From assembly GCA_002742885.1 (NCBI GenBank), contig PDOO01000023.1:124001-188000 (forward strand): a stretch of 64,000 nucleotides of DNA, in the 5' to 3' direction. The stretch is from Candidatus Cloacimonadota bacterium. Lineage in GTDB: Bacteria > Cloacimonadota > Cloacimonadia > Cloacimonadales > GCA-2742885. Positions 1 through 8,066 of this stretch are shown one piece after another; position 1 is the stretch's first letter, and each line of letters begins with the position of its first letter. The position numbers and the translations under genes were made by a program. The notes under the pieces were generated by a model that saw only the letters and a program-made list of their open reading frames with translations, was not told the DNA's origin and made no database searches.

Positions 1-2
1 GT

Positions 3-902
3 TTCCCTGATGACGAATATGTTTTAAAGTCTCAAAAAATAATAGATACTTTCATTCCCGAGTTTATTGATTCTGCCGAAAACCTTAAAAAAGCGGCAGG
101 TTACCGACCGGCTTTGGATCAACTTTTTGTTTTGGCCGAATATCCTTCCGGTTACAAAAATAGGATATATGAAAAAATAGCGGATATTTATATCGAATAC
201 GGCGAATATTATATTAAGGAACGCGAGTTTATAAAGGCGGAAAAAAAGTTTCGCTCCGCTGAAGAATACGATCCGTCCAAATCTGCTTATATCGAAAAAA
301 GACTTCGAGATATTTGTATGCTGTTTATTGAAAAAGGAGACGAATATTTAGCCGAAAGAGATATTGAAAATGCTGTTTTGCGTTATTCCAAAGCTTTTGA
401 CATTATTCCTGAATTGAATAAAGCGAAGGAAGCCATTGCCAAAGCAAGAGAATTGGAAATTAACATTAAAAAAGCAAAAAAATTGAGCGCCGAAGCTCAA
501 AAATACGAATATAAAAAAGATTATGCCAATGCTTTAAAGTTTTATCGAAAAGCGTACGAAGCCGATAAATTGAAAATCTATGCCCAAAAAGCAGAGTTGA
601 ACGGCAATCTCGTAAAAGCGGAAAAGAACCCCATACCGTTTGCCAGAGAAATTCTTTTTAAACATAAAAACGGAAAAATTCCGAATGAAATATACAAGAT
701 TGAAACTAAATTAAGAGAAAAATACGGAGATGAAATAACAACATCGGGCTGGAAATTTCTCATCAGTATAGGACAATTTCAATATGAAGCGCGCTATGAT
801 ATTTTTTCTCCCGAAACAACTGATTTCTTTGTGTGGAAAATAAACCTTGCCGACAGAGAAATAGTACCTTTAAATAAAGCAAGCGAAGAGATCTCAAAAT
901 GA
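3..902 (+). CDS. TPR-like repeat protein, 5'-truncated by window edge
   Basis: The reading frame is open from the first bases of the window (base 3 onward) with no stop, so the gene starts upstream. A TTG at 114 is only an internal codon. The visible 299 residues are Lys/Glu/Tyr-rich helical repeats resembling tetratricopeptide units, for example around DNA 190-300, 330-410 and 490-570 (pattern AxxYYxxAxxxxP). They are followed by a non-repetitive C-terminal part of about 90 residues. TPR arrays usually scaffold protein complexes. The stop overlaps the next start (ATGA at 899-902), so it is translationally coupled to a DUF5683-like envelope protein. I do not recognise a specific function; being a partner of envelope proteins is inferred from context. 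Confidence 0.7.
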   Translation, partial: FPDDEYVLKSQKIIDTFIPEFIDSAENLKKAAGYRPALDQLFVLAEYPSGYKNRIYEKIADIYIEYGEYYIKEREFIKAEKKFRSAEEYDPSKSAYIEKRLRDICMLFIEKGDEYLAERDIENAVLRYSKAFDIIPELNKAKEAIAKARELEINIKKAKKLSAEAQKYEYKKDYANALKFYRKAYEADKLKIYAQKAELNGNLVKAEKNPIPFAREILFKHKNGKIPNEIYKIETKLREKYGDEITTSGWKFLISIGQFQYEARYDIFSPETTDFFVWKINLADREIVPLNKASEEISK

Positions 903-1474
903 AAAATATAATACTTATTGCCCTGTCTTTAATTTTTGTCGATTGTTTCGGCGAATTTGATTTGGAATCATTCAGCAACCCCAGAAAATACGGTTGGGAA
1001 ACTTATGAGGACAGAAGAAATGCCGGAAAAGAACTTTACGAAAAACAAAAACTTTTACAGCTTTACCACATGAATTATCAAAAACCTTTGGTTAATGCCG
1101 GGCGTTCCGCTTTAGTGCCGGGCTGGGGGCATTTTGCCGTTGAAAGATATACCAAAGGACAAATCTTGCTGGGAATGGAAATAATTTTTGCCGGCACGAC
1201 TTTTTATTATTACGATCAATATCGGGATTATTACGATAAATACGAAGCAGCTTCGCAAAGCGATAAAATTCAGTATTATTTCGATAAAGCTCAAACGCCT
1301 TACAGACTTGCCGGTTCGTTTTTCGGACTGTATTGCCTGGTCTGGATTTATACCGTTTACGACACTTTTTTGGTTACGGACGATTACAACGGCGATATTT
1401 GGGATAAAATAATAAAAAATCACCGAGAAAGCGCTTTCACTGTTACGCCGACCGGCTTTTCTTACAGATTTTAG
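899..1474 (+). CDS. DUF5683-like exported protein
   Basis: 191 residues with an N-terminal hydrophobic signal segment (residues 1-18). The central segment begins SALVPGWGHFAVERYTKG, followed by hydrophobic stretches. This GxGxF...G(x)6 pattern near a hydrophobic hairpin is typical of DUF5683-type membrane proteins found beside envelope genes in Bacteroidetes-related bacteria. Two or more membrane segments are likely (about 90-108 and 137-158). It overlaps the upstream TPR gene by 4 bp and is followed by a lipoprotein gene, suggesting one envelope operon. No enzymatic motif is visible. The family assignment rests on the glycine-rich motif only. Confidence 0.6.
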   Translation: MKNIILIALSLIFVDCFGEFDLESFSNPRKYGWETYEDRRNAGKELYEKQKLLQLYHMNYQKPLVNAGRSALVPGWGHFAVERYTKGQILLGMEIIFAGTTFYYYDQYRDYYDKYEAASQSDKIQYYFDKAQTPYRLAGSFFGLYCLVWIYTVYDTFLVTDDYNGDIWDKIIKNHRESAFTVTPTGFSYRF

Positions 1475-1482
1475 GAGGAATA

Positions 1483-1893
1483 ATGCGTTATTTTTATGTC
1501 TTTTTAATTGTGCTTTTCGGTTTGTTGACCGGATGCTCTCTGGAAAGAAAAAATCCTTTGGATCCTCAAGGCAATTCAGATATACAGGTTCCCAATCTGG
1601 TAACCGGCATACAACTTTTTAAACCTCAATATTCTTCAAATAAATATGTCCGGATAACTTGGGATCATCAAGATCATGCTGACGGTTATTATGTTTATCG
1701 GGCATTAACTTTGAACGGAGTTTACGAAGATCTTACGGAAGGAACAGGCATTCTTAACAGCGACAGTTTATTTTATGTCGATTACAAAGTTAAAGGCGGA
1801 AATTTTTATTTTTATAAATTATCTGCATTTAAAGATTACGGAAAGAGATTGGAAGGTCCCGTTTCAACGCCCAAAGGCATTGCCGTTCAATGA
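1483..1893 (+). CDS. Predicted lipoprotein with fibronectin-III-like domain
   Basis: 136 residues. A hydrophobic signal peptide ends in the lipobox LLTGC with the acceptor Cys at residue 18, so the mature protein should be lipid-anchored. After a short linker rich in Asn/Asp/Pro, residues about 40-136 look like one beta-sandwich fibronectin type III domain (pattern VRITWDHQDHADGYYVYR, then FYFYKLSAFKDYG). Start: ATG preceded by TAGGAGGAATA, a strong ribosome binding site. The stop overlaps the helicase start (ATGA at 1890-1893). Role unknown; probably a surface or periplasmic partner of the preceding two proteins. Confidence 0.7.
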   Translation: MRYFYVFLIVLFGLLTGCSLERKNPLDPQGNSDIQVPNLVTGIQLFKPQYSSNKYVRITWDHQDHADGYYVYRALTLNGVYEDLTEGTGILNSDSLFYVDYKVKGGNFYFYKLSAFKDYGKRLEGPVSTPKGIAVQ

Positions 1894-4079
1894 CAGATTT
1901 ATTTTATAATTTGAATGAGCGGCAAAAAGAAGCGGTAAGAACCGTTGACGGTCCTTTGTTGGTTATTGCCGGAGCAGGTTCAGGAAAAACCAGGTGCATT
2001 ATTCATCGCGCGGCTTACCTTTTGCTTGAAAAAAAAATTAATCCGGGCAACATTCTTATAGCAACGTTTACCAATAAAGCTGCCGGAGAAATCAAAACGC
2101 GTTTATTTTCCGAATTCAGGATAAATCCCGGACATCTTTGGACGGGAACTTTTCACGGAATCTGTAAACGAATTTTGCAGGAAGAAGCCGATTCTCTGCC
2201 TTTTGACGTAAATTTTTGCATTTATGACACGGAAGATAAAAAAACATTATTAAAAAAAATTTTAAAAGATTTTGATATTGATTCCAAAAAGTTTCCTTTA
2301 TCGTTTTTCAAAGAAGGAATCAGCAGAGAAAAAAATAACTTAATCGAACCTGAAAAGTTTTGGGATTTTCATGACGAGACAAATTTCCCCGAGAAAATGA
2401 TCTTCCGCATTTATTCCGAATATCAAAAACGGTTATATCTGAACAATTCCATGGATTTTGATGACCTTTTGCTGCATACGGCTTCTCTTTTTCATCGCCG
2501 GGAAGACATCAGGCTGAAATACGAAGATCGTTTTAAATATGTAATGATAGACGAATATCAGGATACAAATTACGCTCAGTTTAAAATAATGTACGATATT
2601 TGCCGAAGACATAAAAATATTTGCGCAGTGGGGGATGACGATCAGGCTGTTTACGGCTGGAGAGGAGCTTCCGTCAAGAATATTCTTAATTTTGAAAAAG
2701 ATTATCCCGACACTAAAATTGTTCGTCTGGAACAAAATTACAGATCCACGCCTGAAATTCTTCTCGCATCCAATGATTTGATAAAGAAGAACGAGAGAAG
2801 GCATGAAAAAGAATTGTGGACGGATAACGAATCCGGGGATCTTCCCGTCTTGAGCGTCTCGGATACGGAACAAATTGAAGCAAAACAAGCAGGTAAAATA
2901 ATCAATAAAGAAGTCGGAAAAGGCAATCTGTCTTACAACGACTTTGCCGTTTTGTATCGCACCAACGCGCAATCAAGGATATTTGAGCAGGAATTTCTTA
3001 AACTTGCCGTTCCTTATCAGATTATCGGAGGAGTTAACTTCCTTCAAAGAAAAGAAGTTAAAGATATTTTGGCGTATCTTCGCATCTTGATGAATTACGG
3101 AGATACGGAAAGCCTGCTCAGAATTATTAATTTTCCGCCTCGCAAAATAGGAAAAGTTACGGTCGGAAAATTGATTGATTTTGCTTTGGAAAACAATTGC
3201 TCTCTTTGGGATGCCGTTTCTCGAGCAGAAATGATTTCCGGAATTTCGGGCAGAACTGAAAAATCAATCATGAAATTTTGTTCTCTGATTAAAAAATGGA
3301 GTGAAACAGCCGAAAATGATTCGGTAATTGATTTGGTAAAAACAGTTATTTCCGACTTGGAACTTTTAAAACTTTACGACAATACAAAAGACATTAAACT
3401 GCTCTCGCAAGCTGAAAACGTAAAAGAATTTATTGCTTCAACCGCAGAATTTTGCGAAAATTATTTAAAGGAAAACGGTGTTGAACCGGGGCTTCGCGAT
3501 TTTCTCCAAAGCATTTCGTTGCAAACCGATTTGGATGCGGTAAAAGATTCCCGAGACTGCGTAAAACTGATGACTCTGCACAATGCCAAGGGGCTGGAGT
3601 TTACTGTCGTTTTTCTGGTCGGAATTTCCGAAGGTTGTCTTCCTCATCGCATGAGTCTTTATTCCGACAGAGAAATAGAGGAAGAAAGACGGCTTTTTTA
3701 TGTCGGCATGACCAGAGCAAAAAAGAAACTTTTTCTAAGTTACAGTCGATGGAGACGTACTTTTGATAAGGTTGAACCTGCGGTTGCCGGAAGATTTTTG
3801 AATGATATAAAAAATGAACATTTGAATATTGATGACGGTAATTTTTATGAAATAAAAGCTCAACCTCAACGTTTCCGAAGCAGAAATGATTTTAAAACCG
3901 GATTTGTTTCTGAGTCTGAAAAATATTATAAAATAGGACAGAAAGTTCATCACAAAAAATTCGGAAACGGTACCGTTTTGAATGTTGACGGAAAAGGCAT
4001 TGATGCTAAGTTAACCGTTTCTTTCTCTAACGGATCTTTAAAAAAAATACAAGGATCTTTTCTCTCCGTAATTAAATAA
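1890..4079 (+). CDS. pcrA: UvrD/PcrA-type superfamily 1 DNA helicase
   Basis: 729 residues, normal for PcrA/UvrD. ATP-driven 3'-5' helicase of DNA repair and replication-fork processing. Visible motifs in order: Q-motif LNERQKEAV (8-16), Walker A GAGSGKT (28-34), motif Ia TFTNKAAGE, motif II DEYQDTN (about 222-228), motif III GDDDQAVYGWRGA, motif IV LEQNYRS, motif V TLHNAKGLEF and motif VI LFYVGMTRAKKKLFLS. The last about 50 residues form the Tudor-like C-terminal domain (HHKKFGNGTVLNVDGKG). It overlaps the lipoprotein gene by 4 bp, so a repair helicase is embedded in an envelope operon. Assignment to SF1A is secure; PcrA versus Rep cannot be fixed without a tree. Confidence 0.95.
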   Translation: MTDLFYNLNERQKEAVRTVDGPLLVIAGAGSGKTRCIIHRAAYLLLEKKINPGNILIATFTNKAAGEIKTRLFSEFRINPGHLWTGTFHGICKRILQEEADSLPFDVNFCIYDTEDKKTLLKKILKDFDIDSKKFPLSFFKEGISREKNNLIEPEKFWDFHDETNFPEKMIFRIYSEYQKRLYLNNSMDFDDLLLHTASLFHRREDIRLKYEDRFKYVMIDEYQDTNYAQFKIMYDICRRHKNICAVGDDDQAVYGWRGASVKNILNFEKDYPDTKIVRLEQNYRSTPEILLASNDLIKKNERRHEKELWTDNESGDLPVLSVSDTEQIEAKQAGKIINKEVGKGNLSYNDFAVLYRTNAQSRIFEQEFLKLAVPYQIIGGVNFLQRKEVKDILAYLRILMNYGDTESLLRIINFPPRKIGKVTVGKLIDFALENNCSLWDAVSRAEMISGISGRTEKSIMKFCSLIKKWSETAENDSVIDLVKTVISDLELLKLYDNTKDIKLLSQAENVKEFIASTAEFCENYLKENGVEPGLRDFLQSISLQTDLDAVKDSRDCVKLMTLHNAKGLEFTVVFLVGISEGCLPHRMSLYSDREIEEERRLFYVGMTRAKKKLFLSYSRWRRTFDKVEPAVAGRFLNDIKNEHLNIDDGNFYEIKAQPQRFRSRNDFKTGFVSESEKYYKIGQKVHHKKFGNGTVLNVDGKGIDAKLTVSFSNGSLKKIQGSFLSVIK

Positions 4080-4094
4080 CAAAAGGATGCCTCC

Positions 4095-5039
4095 GTGAGA
4101 AAAAATATTTTATTTATACTGATTGTCGGGATATTTTGTTCGGCTTATGCCGATAAATATGCCGGAGAAATATTCCGAGCAGGAGCGGGAGTAAGAAATC
4201 TTTCTTTGGGAAGAACAGGAGTAACAGATACGAAAAGCGCCTCTTTGGCTTATTGGAATTCCGCTTTGGTTGCGGAAGCAGGCGAAAAACAAATTGAGGT
4301 CATGCATTCGGAAGAATATGACGGACTTATGAGTTGCGATATTATCTCGGGAGTTTTCCCGGGAAAATACAATTTCTCTTTTACGGTTGCGAGAGTTGCT
4401 TTGACCGGTAATTCTTTGACTGAATTGACTGATCCCGAAGATTCGTTAAGTACAAACAATATACCTTACGAATATAAAAAAGTTACCAATTCCGATTATA
4501 TAGCTTACTTTGGATTTACTGCGGATATCGGAGGAATAACTTTGGGCATTTCTCCCAAAACAGTTTATCGATCTTTGGCGGAAAATTCCGGTTACGGGTT
4601 CGGAGTCGATATTTCTTCTTATAAAAAATGGGATGACAATCTTATTGTCGGTATTCGCTTTCATGATATTATAACTGCTCAGGTTTTTTGGGAAAACGGT
4701 ACTCGCGAGACAGTTAACCCGGGGATTGATGCGGAAATAGGGTACTCGATTGAGATGCCCGTGATTAAAAGAGAATTACGTTGCTTTTTCGGAGCAGAAA
4801 CCTTGTTTGAGGGCATTGAAGAAGGAGCGACTTTGGCTTTTGATCCTGTAAGCATGGATTTTCACGGCGGCATTGATTTAGCTGTTCACGAAAACGTAAA
4901 TTTTTTGGCGGGTTACGACATTAATCATTTTACTGCGGGCTTAAGCATGAGTTATAAACGCTTTAAAGCAAACTACGGATTTGAATACGATAACGAATTG
5001 GAAAACTCTCACCGCATTTCTTTGGGAATGGTTCTTTAG
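4095..5039 (+). CDS. PorV/PorQ-like outer-membrane beta-barrel protein
   Basis: 314 residues. GTG start at 4095 with AAGGA at 4083-4087; no in-frame ATG fits the ribosome site. Signal peptide 1-19 ends at AYA-D. The mature N-terminus (FRAGAGVRNLSLGRTGV, then SLAYWNSALVA) carries the family hallmark of PorV/PorQ/UPF0164 barrels: 'G.ga R.l.lG.a.....d....yWNPA'. The rest alternates polar and hydrophobic residues as in 14-strand FadL-like barrels. In Bacteroidetes, PorV shuttles type IX secretion substrates; I infer only an outer-membrane location here. A second member lies at 28761. It follows the helicase by 15 bp and probably ends this operon. Confidence 0.75.
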   Translation: MRKNILFILIVGIFCSAYADKYAGEIFRAGAGVRNLSLGRTGVTDTKSASLAYWNSALVAEAGEKQIEVMHSEEYDGLMSCDIISGVFPGKYNFSFTVARVALTGNSLTELTDPEDSLSTNNIPYEYKKVTNSDYIAYFGFTADIGGITLGISPKTVYRSLAENSGYGFGVDISSYKKWDDNLIVGIRFHDIITAQVFWENGTRETVNPGIDAEIGYSIEMPVIKRELRCFFGAETLFEGIEEGATLAFDPVSMDFHGGIDLAVHENVNFLAGYDINHFTAGLSMSYKRFKANYGFEYDNELENSHRISLGMVL

Positions 5040-5071
5040 ACTTTCTTTCTCTCCTTAAAACATATTTGAGA

Positions 5072-5100
5072 TGTAACAATTAACAGCTGCTTCCGTTGTA
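5072..5100 (+). promoter_or_regulatory. Candidate ECF-type promoter or shared upstream motif of first sigma cassette
   Basis: ATGTAACAATT (TGTAAC at 5072-5077) and CAGCTG (5084-5089) lie 48 and 36 bp before the sigma-factor start. The second sigma cassette has ATGTAACCAATT (TGTAAC at 38010-38015) and CAGCTG (38037-38042) upstream. Family knowledge: ECF sigma factors often drive their own operon through an AAC-ending -35 element. The spacing differs between the two sites, so the promoter claim is inference. Confidence 0.3.
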
Positions 5101-5119
5101 TCGAAAAAGAGGAAATAAT

Positions 5120-5665
5120 ATGACTGAAAAGGAACTTGTTGCTCGGGCAAAAACAGATGTTGCCGCCTTTGAAAAATTGTACGAAAAACACTTTCCCGCT
5201 ATATTTCGTTACGTTATGATGCGTGTCCAAAATCGAGATTATGCGGAAGAAATTGTTTCCAATGTATTTTTCAAGGCAATGCAAAAGATTTCTCTGTTTA
5301 AGTGGAAATCCATTCCTTTCAGCGCTTGGCTTTACAGAATTGCCATAAGCGAAATCAGTAATTATTTCCGAAAAGCCAAAAAACAGACGAAAATTAAAGA
5401 TTCTTATGTCGAAAAAGAAGATATAGCCCAATATGAAAGATCTTACGATTATGATTTTATAAAGGAATATATCGATAAACTTCCGCAGAAGGATCAAGAA
5501 ATTATTATTTTAAGATATTTTGAAAACAAAAGTTTTCAGGATATTTCACAAATTCTTCGGATTCGGGAAAATACTTTGCGGGTTAATCTCCACAGAGCTT
5601 TGAAGAAACTGGAGAAACTTATCCCTAAGGAGGTACTGGAAAATGTCTATCGACAAGTATCTTAA
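5120..5665 (+). CDS. ECF-family RNA polymerase sigma factor (cassette 1)
   Basis: 181 residues from ATG 5120, which follows AAAGAGGA at 5105-5112 by 7 bp; the longer frame to TTG 5096 has no ribosome site. Sigma-70 region 2 covers about 8-80 (YAEEIVSNVFFKAMQ and FSAWLYRIAISEISNYFR, the -10 recognition and melting helices). Region 4 covers about 115-175 (LPQKDQEIIILRYF, then helix-turn-helix SFQDISQILRIRENTLRVNLHRA). There is no region 1 or 3, as expected for the extracytoplasmic-function group. It overlaps the next gene by 23 bp, and that gene looks like its membrane anti-sigma partner. It is clearly paralogous to the sigma factor at 38070. Confidence 0.9.
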   Translation: MTEKELVARAKTDVAAFEKLYEKHFPAIFRYVMMRVQNRDYAEEIVSNVFFKAMQKISLFKWKSIPFSAWLYRIAISEISNYFRKAKKQTKIKDSYVEKEDIAQYERSYDYDFIKEYIDKLPQKDQEIIILRYFENKSFQDISQILRIRENTLRVNLHRALKKLEKLIPKEVLENVYRQVS

Positions 5666-6113
5666 TCGCATTAAAATACCTGAATATGAATCTCAGCCCT
5701 TTCAAACAAGGTTGAAGTATCAGCTGAAAGACCGTTTCTTTGCAAAGAGACGTTATTGGACTTGGTATCCGGCATTGGCAACGGCTTTAACGGTTATGAT
5801 GATTTTTTTAACTGCGGCAATGGTTGTAAAACCGCAAGTTGCCCAAAAAATTCATTATGCGTTTTCCCAAGATCGATACAGACCCGATCAGCTTGATTTA
5901 CTTTTAAATAATACGGTTGCATCGGAAAACAGAAGCAATCTGCAAATTCGTCCCGTATCCTCAAGTCGCAATTACTATCAACAGGTAAACGATTTGTCGC
6001 ATCTTGACGAATCAAAATCTTATATCGTAAAACGCATTCGGGACAATAAAAATCGGAATGTCTATTACATCAGTGAAGTAAAAAAGAAAAAAACACCTAA
6101 AATATTGTATTAA
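5643..6113 (+). CDS. Membrane anti-sigma-factor-like protein (cassette 1)
   Basis: 156 residues; start supported by AAGGAGG at 5627-5633. A basic cytoplasmic N-terminus (about 1-40) is followed by one membrane helix (about 43-63, YPALATALTVMMIFLTAAMVV) and a periplasmic part of about 90 residues. It ends in a motif SYIVKRIRDNKNRNVYYISEVK-like that is also found in the cassette 2 protein at 38596 (AYIIRQYRSKENGSVMIVSE). There is no HxxxCxxC zinc motif of classical ZAS anti-sigma factors. Anti-sigma function is inferred from topology and overlap with the sigma gene. Confidence 0.6.
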   Translation: MSIDKYLNRIKIPEYESQPFQTRLKYQLKDRFFAKRRYWTWYPALATALTVMMIFLTAAMVVKPQVAQKIHYAFSQDRYRPDQLDLLLNNTVASENRSNLQIRPVSSSRNYYQQVNDLSHLDESKSYIVKRIRDNKNRNVYYISEVKKKKTPKILY

Positions 6114-6132
6114 TGCAAGTGAGATTTAATTT

Positions 6133-7026
6133 ATGAAGTCACTTTTTCTTACCCTGATTTTTCTTGTTTCGGTTCTGTTCTCTTTTGCCGAGGATTTACC
6201 TTATCTGGGCGTTTTCGTAGAAGATGTTCCGCAAGAAACAACTCAGACTTACGGCATTGCCGGAGCGGTGAATATTGTCAAAGTAAACGGCAATTCGCCA
6301 GCTCAGCAAGCAGGTCTTAAACAGGGTATGTGGATTATTTCCGTTAATGAGTTTGAAATATTGAACGAAAAATGTCTTTTTAAAGCTTTGGTTAATTATA
6401 AGCCCGGCGACAAAGTCAATATCGTTACGCAGGATCGGAACAGACTTGAAAACGAGTATTCGGTTATTCTCGGCGATAAAAACAGCGTGATTGCCCGAAA
6501 AAATGCCGGTAAATCGGATTGGATGAAAAAAACGGTTAATTGGATAGGCATAAACGTAATCCCGCTTACCGGACAATTGGAAGAGTTTTTTAACGTTAAA
6601 AACGGTATTTTAATTACGGAAGTCATCAAAGGCAGTCCTGCCGACAAAGAAGACTTGAAAGCTGGAGATATTATTCTTATTGCTAACGGTACCAAGATTA
6701 ATTCTGTCGGGGATTGGAAATATATCCTTAAGAACGTTTACGAAAACGGCGCTTTAACTATGGAAATAAATCGTAACGGAATGGAGCAGGCGCGCGTTAT
6801 AGATGTAGAAAAGCGTCCTGATAAGCATGACTTTTACTTTGAATACGATCCGACTAAAGAGATTTTTTTGATCGGACCCGATGTTTACGAATCGGAAGCG
6901 GTTGAAATTGATTCTCTTAAAAACTGGTTGCAACAAATGCTTTTAACCAAGAAAAATTCAAATATAAAGGATAAGATAGAGTCGCTTGAAGAAGAACTTA
7001 AACTTCTCCGATCTCAAATAAATTAA
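6133..7026 (+). CDS. Exported protein with two PDZ domains (cassette 1)
   Basis: 297 residues: signal peptide 1-19 (LFSFA-E), then two PDZ-type domains at about 22-115 (YLGVFVED...GNSPAQQAGLKQGMWIISVN) and about 135-230 (IGINVIP...GSPADKEDLKAGDIILIANG). A charged C-terminal tail with a short coiled coil follows (KDKIESLEEELKLLRSQ). No trypsin-like or other protease domain is present, so it is a PDZ-only periplasmic sensor or adaptor rather than a DegP/DegS protease. It is third in the sigma/anti-sigma cassette. It may bind misfolded or outer-membrane protein C-termini and relay the signal, by analogy with sigma-E regulation; this is inference. Paralogue at 39084 has three PDZ domains. Confidence 0.75.
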   Translation: MKSLFLTLIFLVSVLFSFAEDLPYLGVFVEDVPQETTQTYGIAGAVNIVKVNGNSPAQQAGLKQGMWIISVNEFEILNEKCLFKALVNYKPGDKVNIVTQDRNRLENEYSVILGDKNSVIARKNAGKSDWMKKTVNWIGINVIPLTGQLEEFFNVKNGILITEVIKGSPADKEDLKAGDIILIANGTKINSVGDWKYILKNVYENGALTMEINRNGMEQARVIDVEKRPDKHDFYFEYDPTKEIFLIGPDVYESEAVEIDSLKNWLQQMLLTKKNSNIKDKIESLEEELKLLRSQIN

Positions 7027-7064
7027 CGATAAGTCAAATATTTTAAAAACTTTTCATTCTCCTT

Positions 7065-7103
7065 CCGATTTCGTCGATAAAAAGACGGAGTCGGTTTTTT
7101 TTT
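7065..7103 (+). terminator. Rho-independent terminator after cassette 1
   Basis: CCGATTTCGTC (7065-7075) pairs with GACGGAGTCGG (7084-7094), an 11-bp stem including two G-U pairs, followed by nine T residues (7095-7103). It lies 39 bp after the PDZ gene stop. Confidence 0.8.
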
Positions 7104-7283
7104 ATTATAAAGAATTGACCTGAAACTTAAAGTCGGTTATTTGGTTTTTCTTTAATTTTATCCGGATAAGCATTGCAGAAAAATATTTTTTTTATCTGAC
7201 AAATCAAACAGTTGTTTGCCTGTTTTAAAACTGCAAATATTTTATTGCTTTTTATAAAAAATAAACCGTATTGAGGAGAAAAA

Positions 7284-8066
7284 ATGTTTACGGCGGGAAT
7301 AGATATCGGTTCCAGAACCTCAAAAATAGTAATTTTGGACGCTGAAACCAAAAAAATTTTATACTGCAACGTAAGAGCTTCCGGAATAGACTCTGCCCTT
7401 ACGGCAGAAGAAATATTAACGGAAGGTTGCGAACAACTCGGCGCGAATATTGACGAAATAGTCGTATTTTCTACCGGATACGGTCGCAAGCTGGTCAAAA
7501 GAACCGGAAAAGCTGTTTCTGAAATATCCTGTCACGCCAAAGGGATAGTTCATCTCTTTCCTGACGTCGGTTTAATAATAGATATCGGAGGTCAGGATTC
7601 TAAAGCCGTTTCTGTAAATTCTGACGGCAAAGTCAAAGATTTTGTCATGAACGATAAATGCGCCGCCGGAACAGGGCGTTTTCTTGAAGTTGCGGCAACT
7701 ATTTTGGAAACATCGGTAAGTGAACTGGGAAGTTTGGATTTGACATCAGAAAAATCCATAAATATAAACTCTACTTGCGTAGTTTTTGCCGAATCTGAAA
7801 TTATAGGCTTGATTGCCAAAGGAGAAAAACCGGGAGATATTGTTCGTTCCGTACATGATTCGATTGCGAGAAGAACGGCAAATCTCGCTTCATCTTTTTC
7901 CAAGCTCGAAAAAATAGTTTTTACCGGCGGAGTTGCTCGTAATTCCGGAGTTGCTCGAGCTTTGAGCAGAGCTTTTAAATCTGAAATTATTGTTCCCGAA
8001 AATCCCTCGGTTACGGGAGCTTTGGGAGCCGCTCTTTTTGCCGCCGAGAAAGTTTTCGGGAAATGA
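7284..8066 (+). CDS. 2-hydroxyacyl-CoA dehydratase activator-type ATPase (BadF/BcrA/HgdC family)
   Basis: 260 residues, the size of HgdC/FldI. ASKHA nucleotide-binding fold: phosphate-1 loop GIDIGSRTSK (5-14), phosphate-2 loop IDIGGQDSKA (99-108), adenosine motif VFTGGVARN. The two cysteines that ligate the bridging [4Fe-4S] cluster in the homodimer are C126 (NDKCAAGTGRF) and C165 (NSTCVVFAESE). In characterised members, ATP hydrolysis drives electron transfer into a dehydratase or benzoyl-CoA reductase. No dehydratase subunit is encoded nearby, so its partner is elsewhere or it is one of the orphan activators. Ribosome site GAGGAGA. It overlaps the next gene by 4 bp. Confidence 0.85.
   Translation: MFTAGIDIGSRTSKIVILDAETKKILYCNVRASGIDSALTAEEILTEGCEQLGANIDEIVVFSTGYGRKLVKRTGKAVSEISCHAKGIVHLFPDVGLIIDIGGQDSKAVSVNSDGKVKDFVMNDKCAAGTGRFLEVAATILETSVSELGSLDLTSEKSININSTCVVFAESEIIGLIAKGEKPGDIVRSVHDSIARRTANLASSFSKLEKIVFTGGVARNSGVARALSRAFKSEIIVPENPSVTGALGAALFAAEKVFGK

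Noticed and set aside
7284-8066. Benzoyl-CoA reductase or hydroxyglutarate fermentation locus
   Set aside because: Only the activator-type subunit is present; no dehydratase or reductase subunits are encoded here.
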